From: Streptomyces sp. 130
GTDB lineage: Bacteria; Actinomycetota; Actinomycetes; Streptomycetales; Streptomycetaceae
Assembly: GCF_007096885.1 (NCBI RefSeq)
Contig: NZ_VJNO01000029.1
Span: forward strand, 1 to 64,000
Reading direction: 5' to 3'
Length of the DNA: 64,000 nucleotides
A model generated the notes under the pieces. The model was given only the letters and a program-made list of their open reading frames with translations. It made no database searches and was not told where the DNA came from. This document shows positions 23,728 to 32,655 of the stretch, one piece after another. The number at the start of each line of letters is the position of its first letter. Position 1 is the first letter of the stretch. A program made the position numbers and the translations under genes.

Positions 23728-24551
23728 CACATGTCCTTCTGCGTCCACAGACGCGAATGCGTCACACCGGCGGGAGCCACCAGGCCGGTGCGCGGGGGGC
23801 GTTGTACGGGTACGGCGCCGAGCCCTCCGGACCGTCCCGGCGCGTCCCCCGCATTCTCCCGGAAGGACGCCGAGGGAGCCCCGGGGCCCTCCGGCTCGCC
23901 CCCGTACCGCCGTCCGCCGTCCGCGGCGCCGGGGACGGGGGCGGGGTCGGCGCCCGGCTGTCCGTCCCCGCCGCCCGGGCGCTGGGCCGCCGCGCCCGCC
24001 GCGTCCGCCCGGAGCAGTTCGGCGAGCCGTTTCAGCCCCCGGTGGGCGGCGGTGCGCACCGCGCCGGGCCGCTTGCCGAGCGTCTGCGCGGCGCTCTTCG
24101 CGTCGAGGCCGACCACCACGCGGAGCACCACCGCCTCGGCCTGGTCCTGCGGCAGCTGGGCGATGAGCGACATGGTGCGCCCGGTCGCCAGGGACTCCAT
24201 CGCCTCGTCGGCCGTGTCGGAGCCGGCCGGCTTGTCGGAGAGCTCCGTCTCGTCGCCGCCTATCGCCGGGCGCCTGCCGCGCATCCGGAGGTGGTCCAGC
24301 GCCCGGTTGCGGGCTATGCGCGCGGCCCAGCCCCGGAAGCGGTCGGCGTCCCCGCTGAAACGGTCGAGGTCACGGGCTATCTGAAGCCACGACTCGGACG
24401 CCACGTCCTCGGCGTCCGGCTCCCCCACCAGTGTCTTTATGTAGCCAAGCAGCCGCGGCTGCACAGCGCGGTACACAGTACGGAAGGCGTCCTCGTCCCC
24501 GCGCTGCGCCGCGAGCACCGCGGCGGTAAGCCCCGCGTCGTCCCCCAGCAC
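23727..24551 (-). CDS. ECF-type RNA polymerase sigma factor
   Basis: Predicted 274-residue sigma-70-family protein with region 2 at about 20-90 (DEDAFRTVYRAVQPRLLG and FRGWAARIARNRALDHLR) and region 4 at about 128-180 (LPQDQAEAVVLRVVVGLD, then an HTH). An unusual 90-residue Pro/Gly/Arg-rich tail follows region 4. GTG 24551 is the only sensible start; CAGGGT sits 7 nt upstream, so it may be leaderless. It is translationally coupled to the membrane protein downstream. Targets are unknown; the neighbouring wall genes suggest an envelope response, which is inference. Confidence 0.9.
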   Translation of the reverse strand: MLGDDAGLTAAVLAAQRGDEDAFRTVYRAVQPRLLGYIKTLVGEPDAEDVASESWLQIARDLDRFSGDADRFRGWAARIARNRALDHLRMRGRRPAIGGDETELSDKPAGSDTADEAMESLATGRTMSLIAQLPQDQAEAVVLRVVVGLDAKSAAQTLGKRPGAVRTAAHRGLKRLAELLRADAAGAAAQRPGGGDGQPGADPAPVPGAADGGRRYGGEPEGPGAPSASFRENAGDAPGRSGGLGAVPVQRPPRTGLVAPAGVTHSRLWTQKDM

Positions 24552-24755
24552 TACCCCAACCCTGCCCTGCTGTCCGAATCGCAGCTGGTCACCACTGCCG
24601 CGCCACCCTGCGCGACTCAGCACGCTACGTCCTTGGCACGCACCGCGTCCATGACTTGTACAACCCGCAACATTCCCTCGCCCCGCCCGGGGTGTGACAG
24701 AAAACGCACCCGCGGCGCAGAGATGAGTACGGGGTCGTCCTGCGGCCCCGCGGAA

Positions 24756-24799
24756 GACGACCGGGGCCTCTCCTGTGGGGGGTGGCGGCCCCGGTCGTC
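24756..24799 (-). terminator. Terminator after the 191-residue conserved protein
   Basis: A perfect 13-bp stem (GACGACCGGGGCC at 24756-24768 with complement at 24787-24799, 18-nt loop) lies 30 nt downstream of the minus-strand gene ending at 24829. It separates that gene from the sigma factor operon. Confidence 0.75.
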
Positions 24800-24828
24800 C
24801 TCGTTTCTCCCGCCGCCGCCCCCTTGCC

Positions 24829-25404
24829 TCAGGACCGCACCCGCCCGCGCCCCCGCCGGGCCGCCGCCGCCCGGAGCACCCGCTGGCCCTCCGTGGAGAC
24901 GTCGCGGATCTGGCGCAGGCCCGCCGTGGCGGGCGCGGCCTCGTCCATGGCGGCCAGCATCTCCAGGATCGCGGTCTGGCGGGCCGCCTCGCCGGCCAGC
25001 AGCGGGCCCGCGCCCGTGGGGTCGCCCGCCCGGCAGCGGGCCACCGGGTCCGGTGCGGCGGAGGCGCTCGTGTCGTGGCCGAGGTGGACCTCCAGCGCCA
25101 GCACCGAGCAGGCGTGGGCCCAGGCGCGCAGCTCCTCGCCCGTCCGGCCGTCCGGGGCGCCGGCGAGCAGCTCCCGGACGCGGGCGGCCGGTGCGCCGGG
25201 GTCACCGGCGGTGTCCAGGGCGGCGCGGGCCTCGGCGAGGCGGGCGGGCCAGAGACGGGGCTCGGCGCAGGCGGCCCAGAGCGGGCGCAGCGGGTCGGGG
25301 GCGGCGCCCGGGGCGGGCTGGGGCAGACAGCGTTCGAGGCAGGCGACCGCTCCGGCGGCGAGCCCGCGTTCGTCGGCGGCGGCGATCAGGTCGAGCAGGC
25401 TCAT
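24829..25404 (-). CDS. Conserved hypothetical protein
   Basis: Predicted 191-residue soluble, Ala- and Leu-rich, mostly helical protein. It starts MSLLDLIAAADERGL with GGAG 6 nt before the ATG, and the codon pattern is strongly coding. No signal peptide, membrane segment or recognisable catalytic motif. Two His/Asp-containing segments (RAWAHACSVLALEVHLGHD, about 93-111) are the most distinctive part. It is a single-gene unit with its own terminator. I do not recognise a function. Confidence 0.7.
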   Translation of the reverse strand: MSLLDLIAAADERGLAAGAVACLERCLPQPAPGAAPDPLRPLWAACAEPRLWPARLAEARAALDTAGDPGAPAARVRELLAGAPDGRTGEELRAWAHACSVLALEVHLGHDTSASAAPDPVARCRAGDPTGAGPLLAGEAARQTAILEMLAAMDEAAPATAGLRQIRDVSTEGQRVLRAAAARRGRGRVRS

Positions 25405-25490
25405 CGGCGTCTCCTGTCAGCCCTCCCGTACGCACCCCGGGCCGGGACGCAGGGGGGCGCGGCGCTTCCTGTTATCGCATTCAGCGCCGA

Positions 25491-25549
25491 ATGGCCGAAA
25501 AGCGTCACTACCGATGGCCGATTACTGTCAGCCGCCCGCCCATGGCCGA
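25491..25549. repeat. Three direct copies of ATGGCCGA upstream of the 191-residue protein gene
   Basis: ATGGCCGA occurs at 25491-25498, 25514-25521 and 25542-25549 in the 198-nt gap upstream of the gene starting at 25404. Repeats in one orientation with spacings of 23 and 28 bp look like possible binding sites for a regulator. Confidence 0.4.
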
Positions 25550-25602
25550 TTGCCGCCGCCTCCTCGTCGCGTGCGCGCCCGCCCCAGGGCGCCCGCAGGC
25601 CC

Positions 25603-26427
25603 TCAGTGCGCCCGGAGCGGACGCGGCGCCACGGGAGCCGGGCCGAGGTTCGCGCGCCAGGTCTGCATCGCCGTCAGTTTGCGGACGAACAGGATCGCCA
25701 GGACCGCCGCGCCGATGTCCAGCGCGTCGCAGACCGCGAGCATGTCGAGCCCGCGCAGGATCGCGTCCCCGGCCTCCGCGCGGGCGTAGTAGCGGCCGGC
25801 GAACCTGTTCAGGATCTGGTCCGCGACCAGCGCCGCCCACCACACGTTCAGCGGGCCACGCGGCGCCCCGCCCCGGCCGCCGGGGCCGTCGACGGGGGCG
25901 CTCGCGGTCCACACACCGCTCGCCACCTGGTACGGCAGCCACAGATTGCCGATGGGCACGAACCAGGCGCCGATCGCCCAGCCCGGCTGCATGGCGTGGG
26001 CGTACGGGTCGAACAGCTGGGCGTTGCGCCGGACCCGGCGCAGCCACACCAGGAAGACGACGGACGTCGCCAGGAAGGTGAGCATCTGAAGGGCGCCGGC
26101 GGTCCGGTACAGGTTGTCGGCGAGGGTCAGGTCGTCGTCGTCCACCGAGAAGAAGCCGCCGTCCAGCCCGTCCGCGAGCAGCATGCGGGAGTGGACACCG
26201 GCGGCGATCGCCAGCACGTCCGCCACCGCCACGGCGCCGAGCAGCACGCACACCGCCTTGGCCAGGCCCACCGGTGAGCGCAGCTCGTCCAGCCGGAAGG
26301 GGGACGGTGTCACGCCGGAGCTGCCGGCCCAGGCCCGGCCCCGGCCGGCCTCCGCCGCGCCGGCGCACATGGCGCACCGCACGTCGCCCGTACCGGCCGA
26401 TCTCGTACCGCAGATGGAACAGACCAT
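25603..26427 (-). CDS. DUF4328 membrane protein with N-terminal zinc ribbon
   Basis: Predicted 274-residue protein. The start MVCSICGTRSAGTG gives two CxxC pairs (C3/C6 and C18/C21), a likely zinc ribbon, followed by about six hydrophobic segments and the DUF4328-type core MQPGWAIGAWFVPIGNLWLP. It ends with a short Pro/Arg tail. I chose ATG 26427 because zinc-ribbon DUF4328 proteins usually begin just before the first CxxC. ATG 26532 would add 35 non-family residues, although it has a GAGG site. It lies 129 nt after the hexosaminidase stop and may share its transcript. Function unknown. Confidence 0.75.
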   Translation of the reverse strand: MVCSICGTRSAGTGDVRCAMCAGAAEAGRGRAWAGSSGVTPSPFRLDELRSPVGLAKAVCVLLGAVAVADVLAIAAGVHSRMLLADGLDGGFFSVDDDDLTLADNLYRTAGALQMLTFLATSVVFLVWLRRVRRNAQLFDPYAHAMQPGWAIGAWFVPIGNLWLPYQVASGVWTASAPVDGPGGRGGAPRGPLNVWWAALVADQILNRFAGRYYARAEAGDAILRGLDMLAVCDALDIGAAVLAILFVRKLTAMQTWRANLGPAPVAPRPLRAH

Positions 26428-26556
26428 GAAGAACGGAACCCCCCAGGATTCGGACGTCGACGCGAGAGGCGCGCGTCCCTCCCCGGACGGCGCGGCCACC
26501 GGACCGTATGCCCCGAAAGCCGCGTTGTCCATGGTCAGATGCCTCGCACCGGCGTC

Positions 26557-28152
26557 TCAGCCCGCGTCGATCTCCTTCGCCAGCGACTGGAACGCGGGAT
26601 AGCTCAGCTTCGGTTCGCCCGGGACCCAAAGCTTCTGGGCCGTCGCCCGCAGAGGCATCCGGATGCCGGCCGCGACCTGCGCGGCGGTCTGGGCGTTCGG
26701 GAAGTCGCCCCAGACGGCGAACCGGCCGCCGAGGATCTGGTCCGAGTAGCGGGCCGGGACCGGGGTGGTGCCGCGCAGCACGAGCGGGGTCCACTGCTCG
26801 TAGATCCGCTTGCCGGTCGGGTAGACGAAGGCGTTGGGCTGGCCGAGTACGTAGTACATGAACTCGTCGTTGAGGTTGAGGACCTTGCGGCCCTCGCGCA
26901 AATACTCCTCCGGCGACCGGGCCCCGTACTCCTTGCCCGTCCAGTACTCGACCTCGATGTCCTTGTCGGCACGCACCTCGCTGTCGCGGAACTGGCCGTC
27001 GTTCCACGCCTTCGGCCGCATGCCGCGCTTGCGGACCACCTTCGCCCGGTCGTTGAGCCAGCCGGTGGCGAGGTCGTCGATGCCGGCCCCGGAGCCGTAC
27101 TTCGCGACTGCGGCGCGCTGCAGCTGCGGGTAGGAAGCGGCCGGGTCCTTCACCATCAGCGCCCGGTACTCGTCGCCGCCCAGGTGCCAGTACTCGCCGC
27201 CGAACAGCTCCGCGTACTCGCCGAGCAGCTCGTCGATCAGCTTGGCCGCGCCCGGCTTGGAGATGTCCAGCGATCCGGTCGAGGCGGTGCCGGAGACGTT
27301 GTGCAGCTGGAGGTCGGGGTGGGCGCGCAGCACCGCGCCGAGGTGGCCGGGCGAGTCGATCTCCGGGACGACCTGGATGTGCAGCCGGGCGGCCAGGTCG
27401 ACGATGTGCCGCACCTGCTTCTTGGTCAGGTGGTCCGTGGAGACCACCTCGGGGTGCGTGTCGGACTCGATGCGGAACGCCTGGTCGTCGGAGAAGTGCA
27501 GGCCGAGCTGGTTGAGCTTGAGGTCGGCCATCTCCCGCATCCGGTCCTCGATCCAGGACGCGGTGTAGTGCTTGCGCGCGATGTCGAGGTTGAGGCCGCG
27601 CTGCGGCTTGTCCGGCCGGTCGCGCACCACGCCCTCGGGCATCGAGCCGTCGGCGCGCACGGACTGCTTGAGGGTGCGGGTGCCGTAGAAGACGCCCGCC
27701 TCGCCGGGCCCGCTGATCCTCACCCGCCCGTCGGCGGTGCGCAGGGTGTACGACTCCGGCCCGCCGGACGCCTTCGGGGTGAGGGCGAGCTCGACGTCAC
27801 CGGCGCGGGCCGCCGCCTCGCCCCGGTAGTGGATCTTCAACTCGCCGGCCAGCAGCTTTCCCTCGTCGGCCAGCTTGCCGCTGCCCTTGGCGATGACGAC
27901 GCCGCTGTCCTCGCCGGGCTTCCAGCCGGGCCCGCGGGCGGCGGTGTGCTCCCGTACGGCGGGGATGGTGCGGGGGGCCTTGGAGAGCGGGTAGCTCCGG
28001 GTCGGCGACGGGGTGGGGGAAGGGGACGACGCCGCGCGGGACGTCTCGGGGCCGTTGCCGTGCTCGGTTCCGGAGCCGTCGCAGCCGGCCAGGGCGACGC
28101 TCGCCGCGGTCGCCGCCGTCACGGCCAGGAGGGCGCCGCGTGAGGGTGCCAT
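26557..28152 (-). CDS. Beta-N-acetylhexosaminidase lipoprotein (GH20)
   Basis: Predicted 531-residue exported enzyme releasing terminal GlcNAc/GalNAc from chitin oligomers, wall fragments or glycans. A lipoprotein signal with lipobox LAGC (Cys24) is followed by a Ser/Pro/Thr linker, the GH20b alpha/beta domain (about 60-178) and the catalytic barrel beginning RGLNLDIARKHY. The catalytic pair Asp327-Glu328 is in HLGGDEY, and VVPEIDSPGHLGA is conserved. The length is normal. ATG 28152 has GGAGG 9 nt upstream. It diverges from the uraD-type gene. Regulation by GlcNAc is plausible but no DasR-type site was identified. Confidence 0.93.
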   Translation of the reverse strand: MAPSRGALLAVTAATAASVALAGCDGSGTEHGNGPETSRAASSPSPTPSPTRSYPLSKAPRTIPAVREHTAARGPGWKPGEDSGVVIAKGSGKLADEGKLLAGELKIHYRGEAAARAGDVELALTPKASGGPESYTLRTADGRVRISGPGEAGVFYGTRTLKQSVRADGSMPEGVVRDRPDKPQRGLNLDIARKHYTASWIEDRMREMADLKLNQLGLHFSDDQAFRIESDTHPEVVSTDHLTKKQVRHIVDLAARLHIQVVPEIDSPGHLGAVLRAHPDLQLHNVSGTASTGSLDISKPGAAKLIDELLGEYAELFGGEYWHLGGDEYRALMVKDPAASYPQLQRAAVAKYGSGAGIDDLATGWLNDRAKVVRKRGMRPKAWNDGQFRDSEVRADKDIEVEYWTGKEYGARSPEEYLREGRKVLNLNDEFMYYVLGQPNAFVYPTGKRIYEQWTPLVLRGTTPVPARYSDQILGGRFAVWGDFPNAQTAAQVAAGIRMPLRATAQKLWVPGEPKLSYPAFQSLAKEIDAG

Positions 28153-28478
28153 CGGTCAGAAACCTCCGGTTCGGGAGAAAGGGACAAAAGAGAGAACAAA
28201 AGGAAAGCGGAACGGTCGGAGAGCAGCGCAGATGTAGGGAGGTAACCGGGCATTCTCCTCACATTTCCGCTCGTCAGACATCGCGGAACTCTCCCGTCCG
28301 GGTGAAATTCGCGCATCCTTCGCCCACCCTTATCCCCTCGTCGCTAGCGTTGAGCCCCCTTCGCATCCGAGTCCCCCTTCGTCTCTTCTTTCGGGAGCTC
28401 CCGCTGTCCAGGTCCAGCGAGTCCCACGCCGGCCTCCCCGAGCAGCCGCCCCGGCCCGCCCGGCGCACCGCCGTACCC
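28153..28478. other. Divergent intergenic region between hexosaminidase and uraD-type genes
   Basis: About 325 bases. The first 120 are A/G-rich on the plus strand and hold the hexosaminidase leader. TAGCGT at 28345-28350 could be a -10 for the plus-strand gene. An upstream in-frame TTG (28350) overlaps it and is therefore an unlikely start. No other feature is visible. Confidence 0.4.
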
Positions 28479-28982
28479 GTGCAGAGCCGCGGCGGCGCCC
28501 CCGCCCGGTCCGCCGCGCGCGCCTGGGACCTGCCCCGGTTCAACGGCGCACCCGCGCCCGAGGCGGAGGCGGCCCTCCTCGACTGCTTCGGCAGTACGGT
28601 CTGGGCGCGGCGCCTGGCCTGCCACCGCCCCTACCCGGACGCGGAGGCGCTGTTCGCCGCGGCCGACGAGGCGGCCTACGACCTCTCCCCCGCCGATCAC
28701 GCCGAGGCGCTGGCGGCCGAGGTGTCCGCGGGGCTGCGGCCGGACGCACCGCGCTCCGCCCATCTCGCCCTGTCCGTCGCCCACGCCGAATACGAACGCA
28801 AGTTCGGCCATGTCTTCGTGATCTGCCTGGACGGCTATCCGCCCGCCGAACACCCCGACCAGGTGCTGGCCGGCATCCGGGCCCGGCTGGCCCACGAGAA
28901 GGACCGGGAGCGGGCGGTCACGGCGGACGAGATGCGGCGACTCGCCCGGGGCCGGCTGGCCGCGTTGATATCGAGTCGATAA
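28479..28982 (+). CDS. OHCU decarboxylase (UraD-like)
   Basis: Predicted 167-residue enzyme. In uric-acid breakdown UraD converts 2-oxo-4-hydroxy-4-carboxy-5-ureidoimidazoline to S-allantoin. Seen: ARAWDLPRFNGAPA, the His-containing ACHRPYPDAEALFAAADEA and the near-diagnostic HAEYERKFGHVFVICLDG. From GTG 28479 the length matches the family. No ribosome site precedes this GTG; the frame is open to TTG 28350 and beyond, so the start is uncertain. No uricase or HIU-hydrolase gene is nearby, so it is an isolated pathway gene here or has a related role. Confidence 0.75.
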   Translation: MQSRGGAPARSAARAWDLPRFNGAPAPEAEAALLDCFGSTVWARRLACHRPYPDAEALFAAADEAAYDLSPADHAEALAAEVSAGLRPDAPRSAHLALSVAHAEYERKFGHVFVICLDGYPPAEHPDQVLAGIRARLAHEKDRERAVTADEMRRLARGRLAALISSR

Positions 28983-29225
28983 CGGGTTGGCTGCGGGCCG
29001 CGCGGCCGAACACCCCCGGTCCGGAGGGGCGAAGCAGGGCCGCGGAGGGCTGTCCATAGCCCGTCCGTGCCTGTTTCGTTGCCACATTGATCACACCGGA
29101 GGGCCCCGCGCGATCGAACCGACAATCCGTCGCTACGATGGCCGGGGCCGGTGGACCGTACCCGGCCGGGTCAGACCGACAGTCAAGCCGGCCGACCCCA
29201 ATCCCCGCTCCCGGAGGGTTCTTCC

Positions 29226-29606
29226 GTGCCGGCTGGAACGCTGTACCGCGGCCGGGAAGGCATGTGGTCCTGGGTGGCTCATCGAGTCACCGGTGTCCTC
29301 ATTTTCTTCTTCCTGTTCGTGCATGTCCTGGACACCGCCCTCGTCCGCGTCTCCCCCGAGGCGTACGACGACGTCGTGTCCACGTACAAGACGCCGATCG
29401 TCGCGCTCCTGGAATACGGCCTGGTGGCCGCGATTCTCTTCCACGCGCTGAACGGTCTGCGCATCGTCGCCGTGGACTTCTGGGCCAAGGGCCCGCGCGT
29501 TCAGAAGCAGATGCTCTGGGCCGTGCTGGGTATCTGGATCGTGCTGATGCTGGGTGCCCTGTACCCGGTGCTCGGCCACGCCGTACGCGAACTCTTCGGG
29601 AGCTGA
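29226..29606 (+). CDS. sdhC: Succinate dehydrogenase cytochrome b556 subunit
   Basis: Predicted 126-residue membrane anchor of complex II with three transmembrane helices. It begins VPAGTLYRGREGMWSWVAHR, typical of the actinobacterial subunit; LFVHVLDTALV supplies a probable haem-ligand His and FHALNGLRIV is conserved. The GTG at 29226 follows GGAGG with good spacing. It is first of sdhCDAB, with sdhD five bases downstream. A -10-like TACGAT (29134-29139) lies about 90 nt upstream, but no convincing -35 is present. Confidence 0.93.
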   Translation: MPAGTLYRGREGMWSWVAHRVTGVLIFFFLFVHVLDTALVRVSPEAYDDVVSTYKTPIVALLEYGLVAAILFHALNGLRIVAVDFWAKGPRVQKQMLWAVLGIWIVLMLGALYPVLGHAVRELFGS

Positions 29607-29611
29607 GGCCC

Positions 29612-30085
29612 ATGTCCACCGAGACTTCCGCGATCGGCGCCGTCGAAGGCGTCTCGCTGTACGACGTCGACAATCCGGCCCCCGTCATCGAGCCGCCGCG
29701 CAAGCGGACCGGCAAGACCCCCAAGGGCTCGCGCACCAACTTCGAGATGTACGCCTGGCTCTTCATGCGCCTGTCGGGCATCGTGCTGGTCGTCCTGGTC
29801 ATCGGCCACCTGCTGATCCAGCTGGTGCTGGACGGCGGTGTCTCCAAGATCGGCTTCGCCTTCGTGGCGGGCCGCTGGGCCTCGCCGTTCTGGCAGGTCT
29901 GGGACCTGGCGATGCTGTGGCTCGCCATGCTGCACGGCGCCAATGGTCTGCGTACGGTCATCAACGACTACGCCGAACGGGACAACACCCGCTTCTGGCT
30001 GAAGATGCTGCTGTACACCGCCACGGTGTTCACCGTCCTGCTGGGCACGCTGGTGATCTTCACCTTCGACCCGAACATCCGCTAG
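29612..30085 (+). CDS. sdhD: Succinate dehydrogenase hydrophobic membrane anchor subunit
   Basis: Predicted 157-residue subunit that with SdhC holds haem and the menaquinone site. A 45-residue polar N-terminus precedes three transmembrane helices. VVLVIGHLLIQLVL and MLHGANGLRTVINDYAE contain conserved His residues, the first a likely haem ligand. ATG 29612 follows the sdhC stop by 5 nt, and sdhA starts 30 nt downstream. Confidence 0.92.
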   Translation: MSTETSAIGAVEGVSLYDVDNPAPVIEPPRKRTGKTPKGSRTNFEMYAWLFMRLSGIVLVVLVIGHLLIQLVLDGGVSKIGFAFVAGRWASPFWQVWDLAMLWLAMLHGANGLRTVINDYAERDNTRFWLKMLLYTATVFTVLLGTLVIFTFDPNIR

Positions 30086-30115
30086 GCGCCGGGCCCGAAG
30101 GACCAGAGGTAAACC

Positions 30116-31870
30116 ATGCAGATCCACACGTACGACACCGTCATCGTCGGCGCCGGCGGCGCAGGCATGCGCGCGGCCATCGAGGCGACCAAGCGCAGCC
30201 GCACCGCCGTGCTGACCAAGCTCTACCCCACCCGCTCCCACACGGGCGCCGCGCAGGGCGGCATGGCCGCCGCGCTGGCCAACGTGGAGGAGGACAACTG
30301 GGAGTGGCACACCTTCGACACGATCAAGGGCGGTGACTACCTGGTCGACCAGGACGCCGCCGAGATCCTGGCGAAGGAGGCCATCGACGCCGTTCTCGAC
30401 CTGGAGAAGATGGGCCTGCCCTTCGGCCGTACTCCCGAGGGCAGGATCGACCAGCGCCGGTTCGGCGGTCACTCCCGCAACCACGGCGAGGCCCCGGTCC
30501 GCCGCGCCTGCTACTCGGGCGACCGCACCGGTCACATGATCCTCCAGACGCTCTACCAGAACTGCGTCAAGGAGGGCGTGGAGTTCTTCAACGAGTTCTA
30601 CGTCCTGGACCAGCTGGTCGTCGAGGAGGACGGCGTCAAGAAGTCCGCCGGCGTCGTCGCCTACGAGCTGGCCACCGGCGAGATCCACGTCTTCCAGGCG
30701 AAGTCGGTCATCTACGCCTCGGGCGGCACCGGCAAGTTCTTCAAGGTGACGTCGAACGCGCACACCCTGACCGGTGACGGCCAGGCCGCCTGCTACCGCC
30801 GGGGTCTGCCGCTGGAGGACATGGAGTTCTTCCAGTTCCACCCGACCGGCATCTGGCGGATGGGCATCCTGCTGACGGAGGGCGCCCGCGGTGAGGGCGG
30901 CATCCTCCGCAACAAGGACGGCGAGCGCTTCATGGAGAAGTACGCGCCGGTCATGAAGGACCTCGCCTCGCGCGACGTCGTCTCGCGCTCCATCTACACG
31001 GAGATCCGCGAGGGCCGCGGCTGCGGTCCCGAGGGCGACCACGTCTACCTCGACCTGACGCACCTGCCGCCGGAGCAGCTGGACGCCAAGCTCCCGGACA
31101 TCACCGAGTTCGCGCGTACGTACCTCGGCATCGAGCCGTACACGGACCCGATCCCGATCCAGCCGACCGCGCACTACGCCATGGGCGGCATCCCGACCAA
31201 CGTCGAGGGCGAGGTGCTGGCCGACAACACCACCGTCGTTCCGGGCCTGTACGCCGCCGGCGAGGTCGCCTGCGTGTCGGTGCACGGCGCCAACCGCCTC
31301 GGCACCAACTCGCTGCTCGACATCAACGTCTTCGGACGCCGCGCGGGCATCGCCGCCGCCGAGTACGCCGCGAAGAACGACCTCGTCGCGCTTCCGGAGA
31401 ACCCGGCCCAGCAGGTGATCGACCAGGTCGAGCGGCTGCGCAACTCCACGGGCACCGAGCGGGTCGCGACGATCCGCCAGGAGCTCCAGGAGTGCATGGA
31501 CGCCAACGTGATGGTCTTCCGCACCGAGCAGACCATCAAGACCGCAGTCGACAAGATCGCGGAGCTGCGCAAGCGCTACCTGGACGTGTCCATCCAGGAC
31601 AAGGGCAAGCGGTTCAACACGGACCTGCTGGAGGCCATCGAGCTGGGCAACCTGCTCGACCTCGCCGAGGTCATGGCGACGTCGGCGCTGGCGCGCAAGG
31701 AGTCCCGCGGCGGTCACTACCGCGAGGACTACCCCAACCGCGACGACGTCAACTTCATGCGCCACACCATGGCGTACCGCGAGGTCGCCGAGGACGGCAC
31801 CGAGTCGATCCGGCTGGACTACAAGCCGGTCGTCCAGACCCGCTACCAGCCGATGGAGCGTAAGTACTGA
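30116..31870 (+). CDS. sdhA: Succinate dehydrogenase flavoprotein subunit
   Basis: Predicted 584-residue catalytic subunit oxidising succinate to fumarate in the TCA cycle and respiratory chain. The FAD-binding VGAGGAGMRAAIEA (11-24), RSHTGAAQGG with His42 as covalent flavin attachment site, FHPTGIWRMGIL and HYAMGGIPTN are all present. The C-terminal FAD/substrate capping domain is complete, and length is normal. AGAGG lies upstream of ATG 30116. The stop overlaps the sdhB start by one base. Confidence 0.97.
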   Translation: MQIHTYDTVIVGAGGAGMRAAIEATKRSRTAVLTKLYPTRSHTGAAQGGMAAALANVEEDNWEWHTFDTIKGGDYLVDQDAAEILAKEAIDAVLDLEKMGLPFGRTPEGRIDQRRFGGHSRNHGEAPVRRACYSGDRTGHMILQTLYQNCVKEGVEFFNEFYVLDQLVVEEDGVKKSAGVVAYELATGEIHVFQAKSVIYASGGTGKFFKVTSNAHTLTGDGQAACYRRGLPLEDMEFFQFHPTGIWRMGILLTEGARGEGGILRNKDGERFMEKYAPVMKDLASRDVVSRSIYTEIREGRGCGPEGDHVYLDLTHLPPEQLDAKLPDITEFARTYLGIEPYTDPIPIQPTAHYAMGGIPTNVEGEVLADNTTVVPGLYAAGEVACVSVHGANRLGTNSLLDINVFGRRAGIAAAEYAAKNDLVALPENPAQQVIDQVERLRNSTGTERVATIRQELQECMDANVMVFRTEQTIKTAVDKIAELRKRYLDVSIQDKGKRFNTDLLEAIELGNLLDLAEVMATSALARKESRGGHYREDYPNRDDVNFMRHTMAYREVAEDGTESIRLDYKPVVQTRYQPMERKY

Positions 31871-32640
31871 TGGCTACACCCACCCTGGACAAGGCCGACA
31901 AGGCTCCCGAGCCCGGCTTCGCCGACTCGCCGTACATCACGGCCACGTTCCGCATCCGGCGGTTCAACCCGGAGGTCTCCGACGAGGCCCAGTGGCAGGA
32001 CTTCCAGATCGAGATCGACCCGAAGGAGCGGGTGCTCGACGCCCTTCACAAGATCAAGTGGAACCAGGACGGGACGCTCACGTTCCGCCGGTCCTGCGCG
32101 CACGGCATCTGCGGTTCGGACGCCATGCGGATCAACGGCAAGAACAGGCTCGCCTGCAAGACGCTGATCAAGGACCTGAGCCCGGAGAAGCCGATCACGA
32201 TCGAGGCCATCAAGGGCCTCACGGTCCTCAAGGACCTCGTGGTCGACATGGACCCGTTCTTCCAGGCGTACCGCGACGTCATGCCCTTCCTCATCACCAA
32301 GGGGAACGAGCCGACCCGCGAGCGCCTGCAGTCCCCCGAGGACCGCGAGCGCTTCGACGACACCACCAAGTGCATCCTGTGCGCCGCGTGCACGTCCTCG
32401 TGCCCGGTGTTCTGGAACGACGGCCAGTACTTCGGCCCGGCGGCGATCGTCAACGCGCACCGCTTCATCTTCGACTCGCGCGACGAGGGCGGCGAGCAGC
32501 GCCTGGAGATCCTCAACGACCGTGACGGTGTGTGGCGTTGCCGCACCACCTTCAACTGCACGGACGCCTGCCCGCGTGGCATCGAGGTCACCAAGGCGAT
32601 CCAGGAGGTCAAGCGCGCGCTGATCACGCGTCGCTTCTGA
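31870..32640 (+). CDS. sdhB: Succinate dehydrogenase iron-sulfur subunit
   Basis: Predicted 256-residue electron-transfer subunit. The N-terminal ferredoxin domain carries the [2Fe-2S] ligands in RSCAHGICGSDAM and a later LAC. The C-terminal domain has CILCAACTSSCP and CTDACPRGI for the [4Fe-4S] and [3Fe-4S] clusters. It passes electrons from SdhA flavin to quinone at SdhCD. ATG 31870 overlaps the sdhA TGA, showing coupling. It is the last gene of the operon, followed by a strong terminator. Confidence 0.97.
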   Translation: MATPTLDKADKAPEPGFADSPYITATFRIRRFNPEVSDEAQWQDFQIEIDPKERVLDALHKIKWNQDGTLTFRRSCAHGICGSDAMRINGKNRLACKTLIKDLSPEKPITIEAIKGLTVLKDLVVDMDPFFQAYRDVMPFLITKGNEPTRERLQSPEDRERFDDTTKCILCAACTSSCPVFWNDGQYFGPAAIVNAHRFIFDSRDEGGEQRLEILNDRDGVWRCRTTFNCTDACPRGIEVTKAIQEVKRALITRRF

Positions 32641-32655
32641 TCCCCCGAGCACCCG

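Noticed and set aside
24680..24755. Possible small RNA upstream of the sigma-factor gene
   Set aside because: Only the terminator hairpin of the neighbouring gene is clear; no promoter at a suitable distance could be supported.
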